The notes below the pieces were generated by a model. That model saw only the letters and a list, made by a program, of their open reading frames with translations. It had not been told where the DNA came from and ran no database searches. Positions 12,368-19,337 of a DNA stretch of 26,659 nucleotides are shown here, piece by piece. The stretch is from positions 1 to 26,659 of the IMG/VR virus record IMGVR_UViG_3300042451_001133. The stretch is one strand, 5' to 3'. The translations under genes and the position numbers were made by a program. The DNA is from a virus. Within the stretch, counting starts at the first letter, position 1, and every line of letters starts with the position of its first letter.

Positions 12368-12829
12368 ATGTTCACGCCAGCTCATGTCGCCTACATCGCC
12401 TCTCTGAAGGATCGCATCGCCGAGCTGGAGAGCCATCTCTCCGGGAAGCCTAGCAACTCCATCCTGAGCGAGGCCGAGCACCTCACCACCCAGGACAGGA
12501 ACGACTCCTACGGCCACCCCTCCCATGACTACGGACGGGTGAGCGCCGCGTTTAACTCACTGACCGGCCACCGGCTCACCACCGAGGATGCCATCCTCTT
12601 CATGGTCTGCGTGAAGCTGGCACGGGAGGCTTACAAGCCCAAGCGGGATAACCGCGTCGATGCCGCCGGATACCTGAACTGCCTCGACATGGCCGTCCAG
12701 GCACGGGATCAGGGATTTGAATTTACCACGGGCAGTCAACCCGGCAGGCCGGTGGCCGCTGGGCTCCATGGTGCTGGAGAGACTGAAAAGGATTGGCCAT
12801 CCGTTCCCGTGGGAACTTTGGGGAAATGA
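12368..12829 (+). CDS. DUF6378-like phage protein, 153 aa
   Basis: The ATG at 12368 (MFTPAHVAYIASLKDRIAEL) is preferred to ATG 12320, whose extra 16 residues are encoded by an intergenic repeat. The motifs SILSEAEHLTTQDRNDSYGH and LTTEDAILFMVCVKLAREAY followed by KPKRDNRVDAAGYLNCLDMA match the DUF6378 phage family, known for the pattern RxxxYGHP...EDxxLxMxxxKxxRE..KxDxxxDxAGY. The role is unknown, though the fold is often compared to nucleotide-metabolism domains. The C-terminus is a low-complexity extension. Confidence 0.8.
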   Translation: MFTPAHVAYIASLKDRIAELESHLSGKPSNSILSEAEHLTTQDRNDSYGHPSHDYGRVSAAFNSLTGHRLTTEDAILFMVCVKLAREAYKPKRDNRVDAAGYLNCLDMAVQARDQGFEFTTGSQPGRPVAAGLHGAGETEKDWPSVPVGTLGK

Positions 12830-12854
12830 TGAAGGATGAATTATGAATGATGAA
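12824..12854 (+). repeat. 31-nt dispersed repeat containing stop and start codons
   Basis: An identical 31-nt block lies here and at 13164-13194. In both, the block begins at the stop codon of the upstream gene and contains the ATG of the downstream gene 19 nt later. It is made of GATGAA/AATGA units and is related to the AATGAAG tracts near 26012 and 26192. Confidence 0.85.
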
Positions 12855-13169
12855 ATAAAGAACCTGCAATCCCAGCAATCCATCGAAGAGAAGCGACGCC
12901 GCAAGGCGATCTTGAGAGATAGATCAACCATTCCCATGGACTTCTCGGCCCCTCCTCCGCGCCTCTGCGCCTCTGCGGGAGATCAGTCATCCGATCCCGA
13001 TCCCCTATGGAAGCGTGTGTGGAAGACCGAGGGGATCCGCTATCTAGGCCGCGAGGGGAATGGGGTGATCGACGCCATGGAGCGCTTCGAGCACGCCTTC
13101 ATGCTCGGCTACCGGCATGGAGTCGGGGACATGCTCGGCGAGGCGCAGTGGCTGATTAAAGGCAAATGA
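12843..13169 (+). CDS. Hypothetical protein, 108 aa, with repeat-derived segments
   Basis: The ATG at 12843 lies in a dispersed 31-nt repeat. An alternative ATG at 12937 would drop the repeat-encoded N-terminus. Residues about 38-46 (PPPRLCASA) are encoded by a dispersed element of the form CGCCTCTGCGCCTCTGCG. The C-terminal half, with RYLGREGNGVIDAMERFEHA and GYRHGVGDMLGEAQW, is the conserved-looking part and probably helical. No function is assigned. Confidence 0.55.
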   Translation: MNDEIKNLQSQQSIEEKRRRKAILRDRSTIPMDFSAPPPRLCASAGDQSSDPDPLWKRVWKTEGIRYLGREGNGVIDAMERFEHAFMLGYRHGVGDMLGEAQWLIKGK

Positions 13170-13182
13170 TGAAGGATGAATT

Positions 13183-13938
13183 ATGAATGATGAATTAAAG
13201 ACAACTACAGAAGTCAGTGGCCCTTGGGAATGCTTCAGCGACCCCTGTTATTACGACATGGCAAGGCTCCGCAGGAAGGATGGCCCCAAGGATTTCAACA
13301 CGGGATTTCACCTCAATACTCTGCGCGAGGCCCAAGAACTCCGAAACATCCTTAATAGCTACGAAGCCCGACTCGCCCCCGCGCCAGAGGAATCAAAGAC
13401 CAGCTACGAATACCTACCCAAGCCCAACCATGACCTAGTTCATCGCACTCCCGCGTCGGAGGAGCCGACTCACGAGGGAATCACGATGCAAGAATGGTAT
13501 GGAGGCTTCTCCAAGATCGAAAGCACGGAACCCGCTAACCCGACTTGCGCCAACACCACGCACAAGTTCAGCCATTGCGATTGCGAGAAACCGACACCAA
13601 TAGAGCCCGTTCCCGAATGGCGAGAGCTTGGCCCTGACGAGGAAATCCACACAGGGGATCAAGTCCAAGCAAAGCACCACGATAGGCTGCACGGAGTATG
13701 GCTTGATGTTTTCCCATACGAGGCGGGTGCAATGCCTATAGACCATGAGGCGTTCAGATACCGCACCCGCCGCCCGTTGCCAAAGCAGGAGGTGCCGCTG
13801 GATGATGAACTAAAAGACATCGACCAATACGCCGACAAGCAAAACGACTTCCACACTTGCCGAGTCTTCCAGTCGATTGAGTATTCCCTGCACTACCTCC
13901 GCGACGAGATCCAGAAGCTGAAGGAGGCCAAGCCATGA
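13183..13938 (+). CDS. Hypothetical protein, 251 aa
   Basis: The ATG at 13183 lies in the second copy of the 31-nt repeat (MNDELK, like the previous gene). A Cys/His cluster (CANTTHKFSHCDC, about residues 121-133) may bind metal. Other parts, such as WECFSDPCYYDMARLRRKDG and RELGPDEEIHTGDQVQAKHH, fit phage early proteins of the kind with small DNA- or nucleotide-related domains. The C-terminus (SIEYSLHYLRDEIQKLKEAK) is a helix. Function is unknown. Its stop overlaps the next start (ATGA). Confidence 0.7.
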   Translation: MNDELKTTTEVSGPWECFSDPCYYDMARLRRKDGPKDFNTGFHLNTLREAQELRNILNSYEARLAPAPEESKTSYEYLPKPNHDLVHRTPASEEPTHEGITMQEWYGGFSKIESTEPANPTCANTTHKFSHCDCEKPTPIEPVPEWRELGPDEEIHTGDQVQAKHHDRLHGVWLDVFPYEAGAMPIDHEAFRYRTRRPLPKQEVPLDDELKDIDQYADKQNDFHTCRVFQSIEYSLHYLRDEIQKLKEAKP

Positions 13939-14111
13939 GCGCCGGGAAGGGAGACAGCCCGAGGAGCTGCTTCAGCCGGGAGTATCGGGAGAACTGGGAT
14001 CAGATTTTCGCGCAGAGACGCAGAGACGCAAAGAAGAAAGAAAAGCCCTCGACTCTCGACTCTCGACCCTCGACTCAGCCATCCCCCCGCACCGTTCCAC
14101 CCCATCCATGA
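13935..14111 (+). CDS. Small protein partly encoded by tandem repeats, 58 aa
   Basis: The start (13935) and stop (14109-14111) both form ATGA overlaps with neighbours. MSAGKGDSPRSCFSREYREN continues WDQIFAQRRRDAKKKEKP. The AQRRRDAKK part is encoded by a dispersed CGCAGAGA repeat and the C-terminus (PSTLDSRPSTQP) by the CTCGACT repeat (14048-14080). The N-terminal part (SREYRENWDQIF) resembles short phage proteins with a YRENxDxIF motif. The repeats seem to have become part of the coding sequence. Confidence 0.6.
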   Translation: MSAGKGDSPRSCFSREYRENWDQIFAQRRRDAKKKEKPSTLDSRPSTQPSPRTVPPHP

Positions 14112-14392
14112 GCTTCAAGCGCATCTGCACGGCCACGATCCTCGGCAAGCGGTGGACCATCGGCTTCGGATTCCCCGGCAAGACAGGAGGTGTCGTCGAT
14201 GACGGCTCCGCTGACAAGGATCTCCGCCGGATCGTGATCCATGCCGCACGGAATGGCCGCACCCGTTCACTCGTGGAATGCACCGTCCACGAGCTGCTGC
14301 ATGCGCGATTCCCCGACATCGAGGAGCAGGCCGTCACCGAGTTCGGCGAGCTGGTCGCCCGCGTCTACGAGAAGCTCGCCTCCCACGAGTAA
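14108..14392 (+). CDS. HExxH-type metalloprotein, 94 aa
   Basis: The start at 14108 is set by the ATGA overlap. VECTVHELLHARFPDIEEQA holds HELLH (residues 61-65), an HExxH zinc motif, with EE at 72-73 as the possible third ligand. The small size and position before the large terminase fit the SprT/WLM-like or phage minimal-zincin class of proteins. Whether it is a protease is not shown. The N-terminal half (GKRWTIGFGFPGKTGGVVDD) looks beta-rich. Confidence 0.65.
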   Translation: MSFKRICTATILGKRWTIGFGFPGKTGGVVDDGSADKDLRRIVIHAARNGRTRSLVECTVHELLHARFPDIEEQAVTEFGELVARVYEKLASHE

Positions 14393-14412
14393 CCCTCAGC
14401 CCTTCCCCAGCT

Positions 14413-14501
14413 CTCGACTCTCGACTCTCGACCCTCGACTCAGCCTCCCCTCATCCCTTCCCCTAGCCCTCGACTCTCGACTCTCGACCCTCGACTCAGC
14501 C
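14413..14501 (+). repeat. Two 33-nt CTCGACT repeat blocks upstream of terL
   Basis: Two identical 33-nt blocks made of CTCGACT units and ending in CAGCC lie at 14413-14445 and 14469-14501. A third, in the coding sequence of the 58-aa gene, is at 14048-14080. The last ends one base before the terL ATG. Inverse units (AGTCGAG) appear at 20755-20784 and 24510-24538. Confidence 0.92.
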
Positions 14502-14502
14502 C

Positions 14503-16119
14503 ATGCCCAAATCCTGGACACCTACCCCGCATCCCGCCCTGCCGGTTCCTCCCGCGACGCTTCCTCCCGATCAGTGGCTGGCCGCCGCCCAGCTCCGCGA
14601 AGAGCTGATCCGCAAGGAGCGCGAGGATCCCTTCCGGCATGGCTTCGTCCCCGATCACTGGAAGCGGGCCAGCGCCGTGCTGGAGCATGACCGGGAGGTG
14701 CTGGTCATGGGAGGGAACCGCTCGGGGAAATCCTCATGGGCTGCCCGCGAGGTGATGCGTGCGCTGGTGGAGAAGCCTCGTGCCCGCGCCTGGTGCTTCC
14801 AGACGACCGCTCCGAACTCGGTCGAGATGCAGCAGCCCTACATCTGGCACAACATGCCCTTGGAGTGGAAGACCGCCAAGAAGACCCAAGTGACGAATAT
14901 CTCCTACTCGCAGAAGAACGGCTTCTCGGAGAATGCCTTCGTCCTGCCGAATGGATCGCAGTGCTGGTTCCGCAACTACGCCCAGGATGTCTCGACGATC
15001 GAGGGTGGCGAGCTCGACATCATCTGGTGCGATGAGCTGGTCCCGCTCGACTGGCTGACCACCATGCGCTACCGCCTGCTCGACCGGAATGGGAAGCTCA
15101 TCGTCTCATTCACGCCGGTCGAGGGTTACTCCGCCACCGTGAAGGACTACCTCACCGGGGCCGAGACGGTCGAGGAGACCGATGCCGAGCTGCTCCCGAT
15201 CTACGGCGATGTCGATGGGAAGCGCACGCTCACCGGCCATGAGAAGGTGCCGGTCATCCAGAAGTGCGTCCGCAGGAAGGCGAGCGTCTTGTATTTCCAC
15301 ACCCGGAACAATCCCTGGGCAGGCTGGACCCGCATGAGGGAGGAGCTGGAGAAGGCCGCCCGCCCCGAGATCCTCTGCCGAGCCTACGGCGTCCCGACCA
15401 AGGCGATCGCCGGACGCTTCCCCCTCTTCAGTGACCGCGTCCATGTCATCCCGCAGAGCCGCATCCCGACCAAGGGGACACGCTACCAGTTTGTCGATCC
15501 CTGTTCAGGCCGGAACTGGTACATGATCTGGCTCCTGATCGACGACTCGGGCAGGGCCTTTGTCTATCGGGAGTGGCCCGGACAGGACTACATCGACGGC
15601 GTCGGCTACGCGGGCGCATGGGCCGAGCCCGACGGGAAGAAGGCCGACGGCCGTGCCGGTCCGGCGCAGAAGAGCTTCGGCTTCGGACTGGAGCGCTACA
15701 AGGAGGAGATCGAGCGACTGGAGAAGGGAGAGCAAGTCTTCGAGCGCTGGATGGATTCCCGCTATGGGAATGCCGCCACCGTCGCCCGCGAGAGCGCCAC
15801 CACGCTCATCGAGGAATGCGCCGAGATCGGCCTGAACTTCGTCGCCACCCCCGGCACGAATATCGACGAGGGGATCGACCTGATCAACGACTGGCTCCAC
15901 TACGACACGGGGAAGCCGGTCGATGCGCTGAACCAACCCCGGCTCTACGTCTCCGAGGAGTGTAAGAACACCATCCATGCGCTGAAAGAATGGACCGGCG
16001 CGGACGGGAAGACCGGCGCGCTCAAAGACCCCATCGACTGCCTGCGCTACTTCTGCCTCTCAGGAGTCACGAATGTGGAAGGCGAAATCCTGAGCGTGAG
16101 ATCAGGGGGAAGTTATTAA
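14503..16119 (+). CDS. terL: Terminase large subunit, 538 aa
   Basis: The start is ATG at 14503. MGGNRSGKSSW (Walker A, GGNRSGKS at residues 70-77) and LDIIWCDE (Walker B, 171-178, with the D-E pair) define the packaging ATPase. The C-terminal RNase H-like nuclease is indicated by acidic motifs near YQFVDPCSGRNWYM and WMDSRYGN. About 540 aa fits the terminase family. It would translocate DNA into the prohead through the portal and cut concatemers. No separate small terminase was identified; the HTH proteins at 5115 or 17769 are possible candidates. Confidence 0.96.
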   Translation: MPKSWTPTPHPALPVPPATLPPDQWLAAAQLREELIRKEREDPFRHGFVPDHWKRASAVLEHDREVLVMGGNRSGKSSWAAREVMRALVEKPRARAWCFQTTAPNSVEMQQPYIWHNMPLEWKTAKKTQVTNISYSQKNGFSENAFVLPNGSQCWFRNYAQDVSTIEGGELDIIWCDELVPLDWLTTMRYRLLDRNGKLIVSFTPVEGYSATVKDYLTGAETVEETDAELLPIYGDVDGKRTLTGHEKVPVIQKCVRRKASVLYFHTRNNPWAGWTRMREELEKAARPEILCRAYGVPTKAIAGRFPLFSDRVHVIPQSRIPTKGTRYQFVDPCSGRNWYMIWLLIDDSGRAFVYREWPGQDYIDGVGYAGAWAEPDGKKADGRAGPAQKSFGFGLERYKEEIERLEKGEQVFERWMDSRYGNAATVARESATTLIEECAEIGLNFVATPGTNIDEGIDLINDWLHYDTGKPVDALNQPRLYVSEECKNTIHALKEWTGADGKTGALKDPIDCLRYFCLSGVTNVEGEILSVRSGGSY

Positions 16120-16142
16120 TCAGGAAATCAGGAAATCAGGAA
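16119..16142 (+). repeat. AATCAGGA tandem repeat
   Basis: Three exact copies of AATCAGGA begin at the last base of the terL stop and end just before the short gene at 16147. Confidence 0.92.
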
Positions 16143-16146
16143 TTTT

Positions 16147-16371
16147 ATGACAACAGAAACAACCGACACACCGAGAACCGATGCCGTGTTTTGGAAATTC
16201 CACACGCATGACGACATCGTGAATCTCGCACGGGATCTCGAACGAGAACTAAATGCATCCACCGCCGCCTTGGATCAAATGACCCGTGACGCCATGGCCA
16301 CGGCCCGCGACCGGGACGAATGGATGGCCAAGGCCATGCAGTCTCCCAAATCTCAACCCCTAACAGTCTAA
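16147..16371 (+). CDS. Small phage protein, 74 aa
   Basis: The ATG at 16147 follows an AATCAGGA repeat. MTTETTDTPRTDAVFWKFHT is followed by DDIVNLARDLERELNAS, a helix with the ARxLEREL motif common in small phage proteins. The stop TAA is within the TAACAGTC tract. A likely coiled-coil protein; role unknown. Confidence 0.7.
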   Translation: MTTETTDTPRTDAVFWKFHTHDDIVNLARDLERELNASTAALDQMTRDAMATARDRDEWMAKAMQSPKSQPLTV

Positions 16372-16390
16372 CAGTCTAACAGTCTAACAG
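16361..16390 (+). repeat. TAACAGTC tandem repeat
   Basis: Four copies of TAACAGTC (the last TAACAGCC), period 8, span the end of the 74-aa gene and lead into CAGCCTAAACCCCTA before the ATG at 16409. That 15-mer is repeated upstream of two other genes (24265-24279 and 25456-25470). Confidence 0.92.
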
Positions 16391-16408
16391 CCTAAACCCC
16401 TAATCACC

Positions 16409-16732
16409 ATGAACCCCATCACCTACATCCTCAGCTACCTCCGCTCCCTCTTCAGCCCCAGCTCCTATCTCCCAGCTTCCAGCTTCTACCGTCTCTCCGA
16501 GGAGGAGAGACGGATGGCCTTCTCCGTCGGGCTCGATGATGAGCCGCTCTGGTGGCGGGGATTGCAGGAGCTGCTTGCCGATGCCGAGGCCGATCAGATC
16601 GAGCTGGTGAGCGCGGCGACCGTGGCCGACAAGCCGGGTCTGCTCGCTCATTGTGCAGGAGGGCTTGACATGATCCGCACAGTGCGTCACGAGTTGGAAC
16701 GCAGGCGTCAAGAGTCGGTCCGTCAGCGTTGA
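16409..16732 (+). CDS. Hypothetical protein, 107 aa
   Basis: The ATG at 16409 follows an AC-rich leader. MNPITYILSYLRSLFSPSSY is moderately hydrophobic and is followed by YRLSEEERRMAFSVGLDDEP and LWWRGLQELLADAEADQIEL, a mainly helical protein with a basic C-terminus. No clear membrane span. Its stop lies in a hairpin (16718-16737). Position between terL and the phosphoesterase suggests a packaging-module accessory; the function is unknown. Confidence 0.65.
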   Translation: MNPITYILSYLRSLFSPSSYLPASSFYRLSEEERRMAFSVGLDDEPLWWRGLQELLADAEADQIELVSAATVADKPGLLAHCAGGLDMIRTVRHELERRRQESVRQR

Positions 16733-16760
16733 CGGACGCTCATCCCCCGTATCTCGGGGG
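16718..16760 (+). terminator. Two adjacent stem-loops at gene end
   Basis: GTCCGTCA/TGACGGAC (16718-16737, 8-bp stem, GCGT loop) overlaps the stop of the 107-aa gene. CCCCCG/CGGGGG (16744-16749 and 16755-16760, TATCT loop) follows. No U-tract is present, so transcriptional termination is doubtful; an RNA processing or translation-control role for the next gene is possible. Confidence 0.5.
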
Positions 16761-16773
16761 AGAAAGGGACACT

Positions 16774-17772
16774 ATGGGAAAGAAACAACCACGCATTCCA
16801 CGGTCCGCCAGCGTCCGCTCGGAGATCCAGACTGCCGCCTCGGCTGCCGAGATCATCCGGCTGAAGGAGCAGCTCAAGGCCAGCGAATCGGCCAAGGCCA
16901 AGCTCGCCGCCACACTCGACCGCCACCTCCACACCGCCAAAGTGCGACCTGTCGCGCCTGCACGCCCCACCCGCCGGGGGAAGGAGGACATTGTCAGGGT
17001 CATCATCCCAGACACCCACGGGGCCAAGGTGGACAAGGGGGCTCTGGCCGCCTGCCTCGGCGACATTCAGGCCCTCGATCCGGATGAAGTGATCCTGCTG
17101 GGAGATCATGTCGATTGCGGCGGATTCCTGGCCCAGCACCATACTTTGGGCTACGTCGCGGAATCAGCCTACACGTACGAAGCCGATATCGCCGCCGCCA
17201 ATGCCTTCCTCGATGCCGTCCAGTCGGCAGCCCCCCGTGCCAAGGTGGAGTATATCGAGGGGAATCACGAGCGGAGGATCGAGACCTGGGCTCTCACCCA
17301 GACACTCCGCAACTCCAAGGATGCCGAGTATCTCAGGCGGGCCTTCGCCCCCGAGTTCCTGCTGCGGCTGGCCGAGCGCGGGATCCCCTACTACCGGCAG
17401 GGTGAGTTCTACGACGACCTCCCGCTGCCCGGAACGATCAGGAAGGGGAAGTGCTATTTCTTCCACGGATCGAGCACCAGCAAGCAGGCGACCACCACGA
17501 CGCTCAACTCCTTTGCCGGGAACGTCTGTTTCGGTCACACCCACCGGGAGCAGTCATCGAGCGCCCGCCCGGTCCATGCCGGTCAGATCAAGGCATGGAA
17601 CCCCGGATGCCTCTGCGAATTGCAACCCCTCTGGCAGCACACGAACCCGACATCCTGGACCCACGGCTTCGCCGTCCAGCTTGCCGCGAGAAGCGGAGAG
17701 TTCCTCCACCTCAATATCCCGATCATCGGCGGGAAGAGCCTGCTCGGCTCACTTGCCGGGAAGTTCCAATGA
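16774..17772 (+). CDS. Calcineurin-like metallophosphoesterase, 332 aa
   Basis: The ATG at 16774 is preferred to an upstream TTG that would run through the hairpins; AAAGGGA upstream gives a weak Shine-Dalgarno site. Residues 20-50 form a coiled coil (EIIRLKEQLKASESAKAKLA). The catalytic motifs are complete: PDTHG (79-83), GDHVD (110-114), GNHE (162-165), HG (230-231) and GHTH (253-256). These bind two metal ions. The substrate could be nucleic acid ends, protein phosphates or cyclic nucleotides. It lies between terL and the scaffold gene. Confidence 0.93.
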   Translation: MGKKQPRIPRSASVRSEIQTAASAAEIIRLKEQLKASESAKAKLAATLDRHLHTAKVRPVAPARPTRRGKEDIVRVIIPDTHGAKVDKGALAACLGDIQALDPDEVILLGDHVDCGGFLAQHHTLGYVAESAYTYEADIAAANAFLDAVQSAAPRAKVEYIEGNHERRIETWALTQTLRNSKDAEYLRRAFAPEFLLRLAERGIPYYRQGEFYDDLPLPGTIRKGKCYFFHGSSTSKQATTTTLNSFAGNVCFGHTHREQSSSARPVHAGQIKAWNPGCLCELQPLWQHTNPTSWTHGFAVQLAARSGEFLHLNIPIIGGKSLLGSLAGKFQ

Positions 17773-17999
17773 AGCGCCCGCCACCACTTGTCTCCATGCG
17801 TACCCTCAAGGAGGACGTCGTGCCGGAAGGTTGGTTCACCACCGAGGAATGTGCTAAGGAATGGAATCTCGCCCGAGTGACGGCAGCCAGCCTGATCAAG
17901 CAGGCCCTTGTTTCCAAGCAATGCGTCATGCGGAAATTCCGCAGGATGACGACAGGCCGCGGCATCTACCCCATCCATCATTACAAGTTCAAAGGCTGA
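17769..17999 (+). CDS. Winged-helix/HTH protein, 76 aa
   Basis: The start at 17769 forms an ATGA overlap with the phosphoesterase. PEGWFTTEECAKEWNLARVT then AASLIKQALVSKQCVMRKFR resemble a winged helix-turn-helix, and the end (GRGIYPIHHYKFK) is a likely wing. It may be a small-terminase-like or regulatory DNA-binding protein. The stop codon lies in a GAAGGCT repeat. Confidence 0.65.
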   Translation: MKRPPPLVSMRTLKEDVVPEGWFTTEECAKEWNLARVTAASLIKQALVSKQCVMRKFRRMTTGRGIYPIHHYKFKG

Positions 18000-18026
18000 A
18001 GGCTGAAGGCTGAAGGCTGAAGGCTG
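17992..18026 (+). repeat. GAAGGCT tandem repeat
   Basis: Five units (AAAGGCT then GAAGGCT) start within the last codons of the winged-helix gene and run into the intergenic space. AGCCTTC tracts in the opposite sense occur at 22959-22986, 24251-24270 and 25438-25460. Confidence 0.92.
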
Positions 18027-18224
18027 CTAGGTTCTCCTCCCGTTTTATCATTCATCATTTTTCATTCTTCATTTCTTTCTCACTGGAACCAGTGAGAAAT
18101 ATATTGACACCTCCCCCCTCGATACCTGACGAGTGCGAGTTATCAGGCGGCAGCACCTAGCCCGGCCAGCCTGATCGGAGAGCAGGGACAAATGGGGCTT
18201 GTTTCCACTTAGGGGATTTTACCT
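18027..18224. promoter_or_regulatory. Intergenic control region ahead of the virion genes, with an inverted repeat
   Basis: This 198-bp gap before the scaffold gene holds an inverted repeat with 11-bp arms, TTTCTCACTGG and CCAGTGAGAAA, spaced by AA (18076-18099). TATATTGACA follows, possibly part of a late promoter. CTTCATT-type repeats precede it at 18045-18072. A 6-codon ORF (MGLVST, 18192-18212) with GGAGAG-like spacing upstream may be a leader peptide. The two-base spacer makes an operator likelier than a terminator. The rest of the gap shows no gene. Confidence 0.45.
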
Positions 18225-19283
18225 ATGGCAGCAGAGAACGAGATAAGTCTGACGGACATCGCGGCATTCCTCCCGGAGAGCATCCGAGTTGAAAGCGCGA
18301 AGCCCGCAACGGAGGAAGAGGAACCCACGGCTGAGAAGCCCGAGGCGACCGAAGACTCCGGGAACGATGACACAGCATCATCCGTGCAGGAGGAAGCCTC
18401 CACGACGGATGAGGAGAAGAAAGAGGAAGACTCCAAGGAGGATGAGGAATCATCCGACGAGGAGGACGACGACGCGGAGGAAGCCGACGGCGAGGACACA
18501 GAGAAGGGCGAGGCCCGGTCCCCCAAGGCTGACAAGCTGCTCAAGCGCATCGACAAGCTGACCGCCAAGCGGCGCGAGGCCGAGGAGGCGCTGGAGAAGA
18601 CCCGCGAGGAAGCCGAGAAGCTCAGGACGGAACTGGCCGCCGCCTCCAAGGTGGTGCTCCAGCCGACTCCCGAGGATCCGCTCACCGACGTCGAGTCCAT
18701 CGAGGACCTGGATGCCAGGATCGCCACCGCCAAGCGGGTGCGCACCTGGGCCATGACCAACCGCGACGGGGCCACCGTGAAGGGGGCCGATGGCAGTGAG
18801 GAATATGTCGATGCGGCCGAGATGGCCCGACACCTCGCAGCCGCCGACGCGATCGTGACCGATCACGGGCCTGCCCGCAGGGCATGGTTGGCGCAGAGGG
18901 AGACCAGTCGGGCCGAGGCCCAGACGGCCTACCCCGCCTTCTTCACCCAGGGCTCGGCCGAGAGCAAGGCGCTCCGGGACATCCTCAAGCAGTACCCCGC
19001 ATTGGGCAAGTATCCCAATGTCGAGCTGATCATCGGTGACGCCCTTGTCGGCCAGCAGGCCCGCATGGCGCGTCAGGAAGCACAGGCCAAAGCTAAATCA
19101 GCCTCAGCCCCCGCCGCTTCCCCATCCCGGAAGGCGCAGTCACCCGCGCCGGAACCTCCGAAGGTGACAGGCAAGTCGAAGATCCCGGCCAAGAGCGCAC
19201 GCGACGCCGCGTCGCTACAGAAAGCTTTGGAGGGTGGAGACCGGGACTCGGTCACAGCCCTCATGGAATCACTCATCGGATAA
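18225..19283 (+). CDS. Scaffolding protein candidate, 352 aa
   Basis: The start is ATG at 18225. The N-terminal 100 residues are extremely acidic and low-complexity (EEEEPTAEKPEATEDSGNDD), the centre is a coiled coil (DKLLKRIDKLTAKRREAEEA) and the C-terminus is basic and Ala/Pro-rich (SPSRKAQSPAPEPPKVTGKS). This layout and the position directly before the major capsid gene are typical of phage scaffolds, which assemble the prohead and are then removed. No protease motif is seen. Confidence 0.82.
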   Translation: MAAENEISLTDIAAFLPESIRVESAKPATEEEEPTAEKPEATEDSGNDDTASSVQEEASTTDEEKKEEDSKEDEESSDEEDDDAEEADGEDTEKGEARSPKADKLLKRIDKLTAKRREAEEALEKTREEAEKLRTELAAASKVVLQPTPEDPLTDVESIEDLDARIATAKRVRTWAMTNRDGATVKGADGSEEYVDAAEMARHLAAADAIVTDHGPARRAWLAQRETSRAEAQTAYPAFFTQGSAESKALRDILKQYPALGKYPNVELIIGDALVGQQARMARQEAQAKAKSASAPAASPSRKAQSPAPEPPKVTGKSKIPAKSARDAASLQKALEGGDRDSVTALMESLIG

Positions 19284-19337
19284 CTCCTCGGATAGGCACA
19301 ACTACCCCCGCCGACTCCGAACAACCAACCAACCATC

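Noticed and set aside
17108-17857. Plus-strand 249-aa frame overlapping the phosphoesterase
   Set aside because: Ser/Pro/Arg-rich shadow of the real gene, which has complete catalytic motifs.
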